A DNA stretch of 64,000 nt from VAXT01 sp035318925. GTDB taxonomy: Bacteria > Actinomycetota > Thermoleophilia > Gaiellales > Gaiellaceae. The stretch spans positions 4,654 to 68,653 of the forward strand of contig DATHDS010000016.1 in assembly GCA_035318925.1 (NCBI GenBank). The letters are read 5' to 3'. Positions 58,499 through 64,000 of the stretch are shown here, piece by piece; position 1 is the first letter of the stretch; every line of letters starts with the position of its first letter. The position numbers and the translations under genes were made by a program. Below the pieces are notes generated by a model. That model was not told where the DNA came from and made no database searches. It worked only from the letters and a program-made list of their open reading frames with translations.

Positions 58499-58921
58499 CT
58501 AGTCGGACAGCCGCTCCAAGAGCTCTGCGGGCGAAAGAACCTCGACGTCCCGCACTGTTAGCCAGGCCCTGAGCTCCTCGTCCTCGAGCAGGTCGCGATC
58601 GCCAGTCACGATCACCTCCGCGTGCCCTGCGATCGCCGCCGCGACGACCGGGGCATCGCGTGGATCGCGCAGCACGACCTTGACGTCCACGTCGGGCAGG
58701 TCGCGACCGATGAGGACGAGCAGCTCGCGGATGTCGTCCGCGGAGATCTCGTAACGCCGGAGCTTGGGCCTCGGAAGGACGGCGGCGAGCTCGCTAGCGA
58801 GGTCCCAGGAGCCGACGACCTCGATTCTCCGCTGCCGAACGGCGCTGACAATTAGGCCGGGTGGGCTCGCAGGAACGATGAGGCCTGAGATCCAGACGTT
58901 GGTGTCAACGACGACGCGCAG
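58499..58921 (-). CDS. PIN-family toxin (PIN_3 type) with CTG start
   Basis: 140 aa. Full PIN frame: LRVVVDTNVWISGLIVPASP, then DLASELAAVLPRPKLRRYEI, then DPRDAPVVAAAIAGHAEVIV and TGDRDLLEDEEL, with all acidic ligands. The conserved M-R-V-V-x-D-T-N start falls on CTG 58921; no ATG, GTG or TTG exists between that point and the upstream in-frame stop. GGAAAG lies about 8 nt upstream. Overlaps the antitoxin by 17 nt. Confidence 0.83.
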   Translation of the reverse strand: MRVVVDTNVWISGLIVPASPPGLIVSAVRQRRIEVVGSWDLASELAAVLPRPKLRRYEISADDIRELLVLIGRDLPDVDVKVVLRDPRDAPVVAAAIAGHAEVIVTGDRDLLEDEELRAWLTVRDVEVLSPAELLERLSD

Positions 58922-59198
58922 CGCGAGCTTTCCGGACCTCTTGGATCGCCTCCATCACGTCCCGCTCCACTTCCTCCTCGGTGAAGCCGTGTTCCTTGGC
59001 GATGCGATCCCTGCGCCTCAGCAGCGCGTCGAAGCGGCTCTCCCACTCGTCACGCGGGATTTGGCGGGCGCCCTGCGCGCTCAGCCAGGCGTCGACGGCC
59101 TCGCGGACGAGCGCTGCGACGGGCTCGCCGCGCGACTCGCCAAGGCCGCGAAGGAGCGCAAGCTGGTCGTCGTCAAGATAGATGTTCGTTCTCTTCAT
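58905..59198 (-). CDS. Ribbon-helix-helix antitoxin
   Basis: 97 aa. MKRTNIYLDDDQLALLRGLG and GEPVAALVREAVDAWLSAQG form the RHH fold; the charged C-terminus (FTEEEVERDVMEAIQEVRKA) should bind the PIN toxin. The 56-bp upstream gap has TGTAT elements (GTGTATGATGTATAGG on the minus strand) as a likely operator. Confidence 0.87.
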   Translation of the reverse strand: MKRTNIYLDDDQLALLRGLGESRGEPVAALVREAVDAWLSAQGARQIPRDEWESRFDALLRRRDRIAKEHGFTEEEVERDVMEAIQEVRKARAARRR

Positions 59199-59254
59199 CG
59201 CCTATACATCATACACCGTAGTTCCATGACCTTCTCAGCGCGGTTGTAGAAGGG

Positions 59255-59650
59255 CTACGCGCCCGCCGGCCAGTGCTCAACGGCGAGCTCGCTCATCGGG
59301 AAGTCCTTCACGTTCCCGGTTGCGAGGCGTCCGCCGACGGAGAGTGCCGCCGCAGCCACGAGGCAGTCGGCTTGGGCCAGCGTGTGCCCGCGCGCCGCGT
59401 GGTCGCGGCGCCACTCGCCCGCCTGCCAGCCTTCACGCTCGCCGAGTGGGACGACGCGCAAGCCACGAAAGAGCCGATTTGCGGGCTTGCTCTCGGCGGG
59501 GCGGAGCCCGCGCACGGTCTCCTCGACGTTGATGGCGCAGATGCACGGGTTGTCGCCTGCCTCACGGAGCGCCCGCAGGCGCTGCACCGCCTCAGCTCGT
59601 CCGCGGAGGAGATCGATCACGACCGTCGTGTCGAGCAGGATCGCGGCCAT
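59255..59650 (-). CDS. vapC: VapC-type PIN ribonuclease toxin
   Basis: 131 aa from ATG 59650. MAAILLDTTVVIDLLRGRAE (first Asp), CICAINVEETVRGLRPAE (Glu), HTLAQADCLVAAAALSVG (Asp), LATGNVKDFPMSEL (closing Asp). Classic VapC; its ATG overlaps the antitoxin stop. Confidence 0.9.
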   Translation of the reverse strand: MAAILLDTTVVIDLLRGRAEAVQRLRALREAGDNPCICAINVEETVRGLRPAESKPANRLFRGLRVVPLGEREGWQAGEWRRDHAARGHTLAQADCLVAAAALSVGGRLATGNVKDFPMSELAVEHWPAGA

Positions 59651-59889
59651 CAGCCGACGCGGCGCTCGTCCACGCGACGCTGCTCGCGCACCCACGAAGC
59701 CGGATCGTCGTCCCAGGCGTGGCCATTCGCTTCGATCGAGCCGAGCGAGGACTCGATCAGCTCCCAGCGGCGCTCGTCGTCGAGTGCCGCTTCGACCGCG
59801 CGCGCGATGAAACCGCTGCGGCGCCGCGCCCCGACTCGACGGTCAAGTTCGCGCACAAGCTCATCTTGCAGCGTAATGTGTAGACGCAT
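59650..59889 (-). CDS. vapB: Ribbon-helix-helix antitoxin (VapB/CopG-like)
   Basis: 79 aa from ATG 59889 (GTG 59895 also possible). MRLHITLQDELVRELDRRVG, then ARRRSGFIARAVEAALDDER, is an RHH fold; the tail ANGHAWDDDPASWVREQRR with its HAWDDDP..WV motif is typical of VapB partners. TAG-CACA-CTA (59900-59909) upstream is a small candidate operator. Confidence 0.9.
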   Translation of the reverse strand: MRLHITLQDELVRELDRRVGARRRSGFIARAVEAALDDERRWELIESSLGSIEANGHAWDDDPASWVREQRRVDERRVG

Positions 59890-60010
59890 GGCCACAACTT
59901 AGCACACTAGGTCTCGGGCTCAGGCAGAGGTCCCTGACGCATGGCGATCGGCTGGTCGCGCCGAATAGCAGTCCCTCAAGAAGGGCAGCTCCCGTGCCGA
60001 TCTCATCACG

Positions 60011-60631
60011 GTGGCCTACGACACCGCCAAGCCGCCGGGTGAGTGGGTGGCCGCACAGGCCAGACTCCAAGCACGCCTCGTCCGGCTGCTCTTGGGCGCC
60101 GCACTTGTCCTGATCGCAGACGTTCTCTGGTTCGCAATTGGGCTCCGCAACACCGGCTTCACCGTCCTTGCCCTTCTCCTGCTCCTGGGGGTGCAGCGCC
60201 TGGGTGCTCGTCAGATCAAGGTCGCTGCGAATTGGTTGCGCGGAGCTCGATCGGAGGAAGCTGTCGGAGCGACCCTGGCTGCACTCACGGGAGAGGGATA
60301 TGCGGTCCTGCACGACATCCCGCAAGAATTCGCAGGGAACATCGACCACCTCGTCAGTGGTCCGAGCGGCGTCTACATGATTGAGACGAAACACCGGCGC
60401 TACCAGGGAGGCGATCTCCGAAAGGCGAAGAGGCAGGCGGCGATGCTCCGCGACGAGCTCGGAGTCTGGGTGACGCCCGTGATCTGCCTCGACCAGCATC
60501 GCGACCGCGATCCCTACCGCCGCGAGGGTGTGTGGATCGTCTGCCGAACGCGCGTCGTCGCATGGATCCAGGTTCAGCGGAATCGGGCGCTCGAGCTCGA
60601 TCGGCTCGCAGCGTTCGCCGACCGGCTCTAG
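60011..60631 (+). CDS. NERD domain (nuclease-related) membrane protein
   Basis: 206 aa from GTG 60011. Two hydrophobic helices (LVRLLLGAALVLIADVLWF, FTVLALLLLLGVQRLG) precede the NERD domain: ARSEEAVGATLAAL, VLHDIPQEFAGNIDHLVSGP with the metal Asp, and GVYMIETKHRRYQG with the Glu-x-Lys. A restriction-endonuclease-like fold, here tethered to the membrane. Possibly another nuclease of the defence region. Confidence 0.87.
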   Translation: MAYDTAKPPGEWVAAQARLQARLVRLLLGAALVLIADVLWFAIGLRNTGFTVLALLLLLGVQRLGARQIKVAANWLRGARSEEAVGATLAALTGEGYAVLHDIPQEFAGNIDHLVSGPSGVYMIETKHRRYQGGDLRKAKRQAAMLRDELGVWVTPVICLDQHRDRDPYRREGVWIVCRTRVVAWIQVQRNRALELDRLAAFADRL

Positions 60632-60690
60632 CGCTTCCGGGCAGGTTGACGGGAGGACCCACTTGTAATACTCTGTAACACATCGTATCT

Positions 60691-61101
60691 ATGTCTCGTC
60701 CTCGCTCCTTTCGGCTTCCCGACACGCTCCTCGCGTCTCTTCAAGAGCGCGCGCGCGAGCGCGGTGAGAGTGCGAACGCTCTCGCCGAGCGCTACCTCGA
60801 GGAGGGACTCCGCCGCGACGACCATCCGCTGATCGTGTTCCGCGACGGAGCCGCGGGGCGCCGGGCCGCTTTGGTCGGCACACGGCTCGACGTTGCGCAG
60901 GTGATCGACACACTGCGCGAGTCAGACAACTCGGTCGAAGCGACCGCTAAGTACCTAGCCATCCCCGAGCAGCACGTTCGCGCCGCGGTGCGGTATTACG
61001 CCGGCTTCCGCGAGGAGGTCGACGAGTGGCGAGAGCACACGCGCGCGGTCGCCGAGCGTGAGGAAGAGGCCTGGCGGCGCGAGCAAGCAATCCTTGCGTG
61101 A
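60691..61101 (+). CDS. RHH plus DUF433-like antitoxin
   Basis: 136 aa. An RHH start (SRPRSFRLPDTLLASLQERA, ESANALAERYLEEGLRR) is followed by a DUF433-like winged-helix part (LVGTRLDVAQVIDTLRESDN, SVEATAKYLAIPEQHVRAAV). DUF433 proteins are antitoxins for DUF5615 PIN-like proteins, which is exactly the next gene, overlapping by 4 nt. Confidence 0.87.
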   Translation: MSRPRSFRLPDTLLASLQERARERGESANALAERYLEEGLRRDDHPLIVFRDGAAGRRAALVGTRLDVAQVIDTLRESDNSVEATAKYLAIPEQHVRAAVRYYAGFREEVDEWREHTRAVAEREEEAWRREQAILA

Positions 61102-61457
61102 AGCTTCTGCTCGACGAGCACTACTCGCCGAAGATCGCCGCCGAGCTTCGCAAGCGCGGACACGACGTTGTTTCCGCCGCGGAGCGGGACGATCTGCGCG
61201 GGCTAGGCGACCGGGAGCTCTGGAATCTCGCCTCGGCCGAGCGTCGAGCGCTCGTGACCGAGAACGTGGCCGACTTCATGCCGCTCGTTCGAGAAACCGC
61301 GGCCGCGGGAGAGCGCCACTGCGGAGTCGTCTTCACGTCGCCGCGATCGTTGCCGCGCTCGCTCGGAACGACCGGCGCCTACGTCAAACGGCTCGACAGC
61401 TTCCTTCGTGAGCACAGCGCCCTCGATGCGCTGGCCGACAGAGTGCACTGGCTCTAG
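61098..61457 (+). CDS. DUF5615 PIN-like toxin
   Basis: 119 aa from GTG 61098. MKLLLDEHYSPKIAAELRKR is the diagnostic DUF5615 start (L-D-E/D-x-x-x-P), followed by DDLRGLGDRELWNLASAERR, ALVTENVADFMPLVRE and HCGVVFTSPRSLPRS. PIN-like ribonuclease fold; toxin of the ninth pair. Confidence 0.9.
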   Translation: MKLLLDEHYSPKIAAELRKRGHDVVSAAERDDLRGLGDRELWNLASAERRALVTENVADFMPLVRETAAAGERHCGVVFTSPRSLPRSLGTTGAYVKRLDSFLREHSALDALADRVHWL

Positions 61458-61460
61458 GCT

Positions 61461-62825
61461 CTAGGCCGGGGTCGGCAGCCCCTCGATCGCCCGCAGCGCG
61501 CGCTGCATCCCTTCCTCGTCCAACGCGACGTCCTCGAGCTTGCCGGCGAAGTAGTTGTCGTACGCGGCCATGTCGAAATGGCCATGGCCCGAGAGGTTGA
61601 AGAGGATCGTGCGCTCCTCGCCGGCTTCGTCCGCTGCTCGCGCCGCCTCCAGCGCGCCGTGGATCGCATGCGCTGCCTCCGGGGCCGGAATGATCCCCTC
61701 GCTGCCCGCGAACTTGACCGCGGAGGCGAAGACGTCGTTCTGGAGATAGGCCTCCGCGCGGATCAAACCGTCCAACACGAGCTGAGAGATCAGCGGCGCG
61801 ACGCCGTGATAGCGCAGCCCGCCGGCGTGGATCGGCTCCGGGATGAAGTCGTGCCCGAGCGTGTGCATGGGGACGAGCGGCGTCAGCTTCCCCGTGTCGC
61901 CGAAGTCGTACGCGAACACCCCGCGTGTCAGCGTCGGGCACGCGGTCGGCTCGCAGGCGAGCACATCGATCTCGCGGCCAGCGATTTTCTCGCGCAGGAA
62001 CGGGAAGGCGAGCCCGGCGAAGTTCGAGCCGCCGCCGACGCAGCCGATCACCACATCTGGAAACGCGCCCGCGAGCTCCATCTGCGCGAGCGCCTCCTGG
62101 CCGATCACCGTCTGGTGCAGGAGCACGTGATTCAAGACCGAGCCGAGCGAGTACGCAGTGTCGTCGCGGCCGGCGGCGTCCTCGACCGCTTCCGAGATCG
62201 CAATCCCGAGGCTGCCCGGCGAATCGGGGTGCTCCGCGAGCACGGCGCGGCCCGACTCCGTCTCCTCCGATGGGCTGGCGACGATCGTCGCGCCCCAGGC
62301 CTGGATCAGTGAGCGCCGGAACGGCTTCTGCTCGTACGAGATCTTGACCATGTAGACCTTGCACTCGAGGCCGAAGAGCTTGCAAGCGAGCGCGAGCGCG
62401 CTGCCCCACTGGCCGGCGCCGGTCTCGGTCGAGAGGCGCGTCCGGCCCTCTTTCTGGTTGTAGTACGCCTGCGCGACCGCTGTGTTCGGCTTGTGGCTGC
62501 CGGCGGGACTGACGCCCTCGTACTTGTAGAAGATGCGCGAGCGTGTCCCGACCTCGCGCTCGAGGCGGTGCGCCCTGTAGAGCGGCGTCGGGCGCCAGAG
62601 CCTGTAGATGTCGAGCACCTCGTCCGGGATCGCGACCTCCGGCTCCTCGCTCACCTCCTGGAGGATGAGCTCCATCGGGAAGAGCGGCGCGAGGTCGTCA
62701 GGCCCGACCGGGTCGCCGGTGCCCGGGTGCAGCACCGGCTGCGGCGGGCTCGGCATGTCGGCGCGGATGTTGTACCAGCGCCTCGGGAGCTCTGATTCGG
62801 GGAGCACGTACTTCGTCTGCTCCAT
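61461..62825 (-). CDS. trpB: TrpB2-type tryptophan synthase beta chain
   Basis: 454 aa, longer than TrpB1 and with the TrpB2 N-terminus (PESELPRRWYNIRADMPSPP, RPTPLYRAHRLEREVGTRSR). The PLP Lys is in YEGVSPAGSHKPNTAVAQAY; ETGAGQWGSALALACKLFGL, CVGGGSNFAGLAFPF (phosphate cup) and NLSGHGHFDMAAYDNYFAGK are also diagnostic. TrpB2 makes tryptophan from indole and serine without strict need for TrpA. No other trp gene is beside it. Confidence 0.95.
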   Translation of the reverse strand: MEQTKYVLPESELPRRWYNIRADMPSPPQPVLHPGTGDPVGPDDLAPLFPMELILQEVSEEPEVAIPDEVLDIYRLWRPTPLYRAHRLEREVGTRSRIFYKYEGVSPAGSHKPNTAVAQAYYNQKEGRTRLSTETGAGQWGSALALACKLFGLECKVYMVKISYEQKPFRRSLIQAWGATIVASPSEETESGRAVLAEHPDSPGSLGIAISEAVEDAAGRDDTAYSLGSVLNHVLLHQTVIGQEALAQMELAGAFPDVVIGCVGGGSNFAGLAFPFLREKIAGREIDVLACEPTACPTLTRGVFAYDFGDTGKLTPLVPMHTLGHDFIPEPIHAGGLRYHGVAPLISQLVLDGLIRAEAYLQNDVFASAVKFAGSEGIIPAPEAAHAIHGALEAARAADEAGEERTILFNLSGHGHFDMAAYDNYFAGKLEDVALDEEGMQRALRAIEGLPTPA

Positions 62826-62902
62826 GGCTTCGAGGATACCGCGTCAACGGCAGTGGCTTCGCGCCACCATAACTCCGAGATCCGCGTGAGTAGGATCGCG
62901 TC

Positions 62903-63772
62903 GTGCCCGACGTAGAGACACCAAAGGGCTGGCGGATCGTGATCATCTCGATGGTGCCGCCGGTTGCCGAGCCGCTCATTGCGCGCTTGCGCGAGCTCGG
63001 GCACGAGCCCGTTGCCTGGTTGATCTCGCGCCGCAAGGAGGACGACGAGCGGCCGCTGCCGCCCTGGGGCGAGATCACCGACTCGATGGCGCCAAAGGGC
63101 GTCAGCCTGCTCTTCCCGCGCGACAAGCACGCGGTTGCGCCTCTGCTGCGCGGGCTCGAGCCTGACCTCGCGCTCTGCTGGGGGTTCGGCTGGAAGCTGC
63201 CGCAGGAGGCGCTCGAAGTGCCTCGCCTCGGGTCGGTCAACCAGCACCCGGCGCTGCTCCCTCGCCACCGTGGGCCGATTCCTCTTGCCTGGGCGCTCCG
63301 TGAGAACGATGGGACCTTCGGCTTGACCTGGCACCGCATGGACGCCGAGCTCGACACCGGCGCGATCCTCGCCCAGTCGAGCGTGCCGATCGAGGACGAC
63401 TGGACGACGATCGAGCAGATAGGCCCGGTGCTGACGCAGGGAGCGCTCGACCTCCTGCCGCAGGTCCTCGAGCGGCTTGCGGCGGGCGACCCCGGCGACC
63501 CTCAGTCGACCGAGGGCGTCTCCTGGGCCGGGCACTTCGAAGAGGACTACGCGACCGTGGACTGGTCCCAGCCTGCGCGGAAGATCCACGACCAGGTTCG
63601 CGCCTGGCTCCTCACGTTCGGCATGTCGCAAGTCGCCGGGCCGATCGCGGAGATCGACGGGGAACGGATCAAGCTGCTGCGCACGAGTCTTGTCGACCCG
63701 GGCGACGGCGCGCAAGCCGTCGAGTGCGGCGACGGGACGCTCTGGATCGTCGAATCAGAGCCGGCTGACTGA
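62903..63772 (+). CDS. Formyltransferase-family (Fmt-like) protein
   Basis: 289 aa from GTG 62903. The formyltransferase core holds the catalytic Asn and His in GSVNQHPALLPRHRGPIPLA and the Asp in HRMDAELDTGAILAQSSVPI; a C-terminal OB-like part (VDWSQPARKIHDQVRAW) is as in methionyl-tRNA formyltransferase. The N-terminus (WRIVIISMVPPVAEPLIARL) lacks the usual fmt opening, so it may act on another substrate such as a sugar nucleotide or amino acid. Confidence 0.85.
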   Translation: MPDVETPKGWRIVIISMVPPVAEPLIARLRELGHEPVAWLISRRKEDDERPLPPWGEITDSMAPKGVSLLFPRDKHAVAPLLRGLEPDLALCWGFGWKLPQEALEVPRLGSVNQHPALLPRHRGPIPLAWALRENDGTFGLTWHRMDAELDTGAILAQSSVPIEDDWTTIEQIGPVLTQGALDLLPQVLERLAAGDPGDPQSTEGVSWAGHFEEDYATVDWSQPARKIHDQVRAWLLTFGMSQVAGPIAEIDGERIKLLRTSLVDPGDGAQAVECGDGTLWIVESEPAD

Positions 63773-63777
63773 ACCGG

Positions 63778-63999
63778 CTACCGCCGGCCGACGGCGATGC
63801 TGACCGGGGCGCCGATCCGGCGCAGGGCTCCCGCCCTCGGGGCCTGGCCGATCACCTTGCCGATGCGCCGCTTGATGGAACGCCCTCTGCGCACACGGCC
63901 GACGGAGCAGCGTGCGCCTTCGATCCGGGTTCGAGCCGTCTCCAGCGTCATCCCGATGAGCCTCGGGACGGCGCAGGTCGGACGCGGTGGCGCTGGTGG
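63778..63999 (-). CDS. PASTA-domain protein, C-terminal end (cut by window)
   Basis: The minus-strand frame enters at the right edge and ends at TAG 63780-63778. It reads CAVPRLIGMTLETARTRIEG, then GKVIGQAPRAGALRRIGAPV and SIAVGRR. V-P-x-L-x-G-x-x-L-x-x-A and Q-x-P-x-x-G are PASTA hallmarks. PASTA repeats bind peptidoglycan-type ligands in kinases and PBPs, but here the domain is basic and preceded by PPAPPRP. The upstream part is outside the window. Confidence 0.75.
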   Translation of the reverse strand, partial: PPAPPRPTCAVPRLIGMTLETARTRIEGARCSVGRVRRGRSIKRRIGKVIGQAPRAGALRRIGAPVSIAVGRR

Positions 64000-64000
64000 C

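Noticed and set aside
1..64000. CRISPR arrays, rRNA, tRNA, integrases and insertion sequences
   Set aside because: No regularly spaced direct repeats, conserved RNA gene sequence, transposase or recombinase motif was seen on reading both strands.

Overview
The window is high-GC DNA coding on both strands, with many GTG/TTG starts and tightly overlapped operons. The order infC-rpmI-rplT-SpoU methyltransferase-pheST, ECF sigma factors with fused zinc-binding anti-sigma-like domains, and small membrane proteins of the DUF3618/holin/YihY type fit an actinobacterium, most likely of the Thermoleophilia/Gaiellales kind. That placement is inferred from gene style, not from a search. No rRNA, tRNA, CRISPR array, integrase or transposase was recognised.

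Positions 1-28.8 kb are ordinary chromosome. A 5'-truncated thrS is followed by infC-rpmI-rplT with a structured leader, a DUF2332 gene, a 23S-type SpoU methyltransferase, a MOSC protein, two tandem SAM methyltransferases with two tiny genes, and pheST. Next come a cNMP-binding protein, two secreted cupredoxin-like proteins, a five-gene envelope operon on the minus strand, argR, and two c-di-GMP genes (REC-GAF-GGDEF-REC-HD-GYP and REC-HD-GYP). A 2-oxoacid dehydrogenase operon follows (E1a, E1b, E2, glyoxalase-like, GNAT, E3), then a secreted CAP protein, two tandem ECF sigma factors and an LPG-synthase-like flippase.

Positions 28.8-61.5 kb are an accessory defence region. It carries nine toxin-antitoxin pairs: RHH/PIN at 29.0, 31.2, 37.6, 58.5 and 59.3 kb, hicAB at 33.0 and 36.0 kb, RHH/MazF at 35.2 kb, and DUF433/DUF5615 at 60.7 kb. 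It also holds an HNH endonuclease, a thermonuclease, a NERD protein and several remnants. At its centre (39.6-58.5 kb) is a block of very large nucleic-acid enzymes. A RecD-like helicase-nuclease with an unfamiliar N-terminal domain, a type III-like restriction helicase, a beta-class DNA methyltransferase and a RelE-fold/UvrD helicase fusion lie on the plus strand with overlaps or short gaps. A convergent SNF2 helicase with a double Tudor-like front end and a divergent Cas4-like nuclease/RNase H/SF1 helicase flank them. I read this as a composite restriction system: the methyltransferase marks self, the Res-like protein cuts, and the extra helicases remodel or degrade invading DNA. It is type III-like in its core and recalls DISARM only in having an SNF2 helicase; drmA, drmB and drmC are absent.

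Positions 61.5-64 kb return to housekeeping-like genes: a TrpB2-type tryptophan synthase beta chain, a formyltransferase-family protein and the C-terminus of a PASTA-domain protein cut by the right edge.
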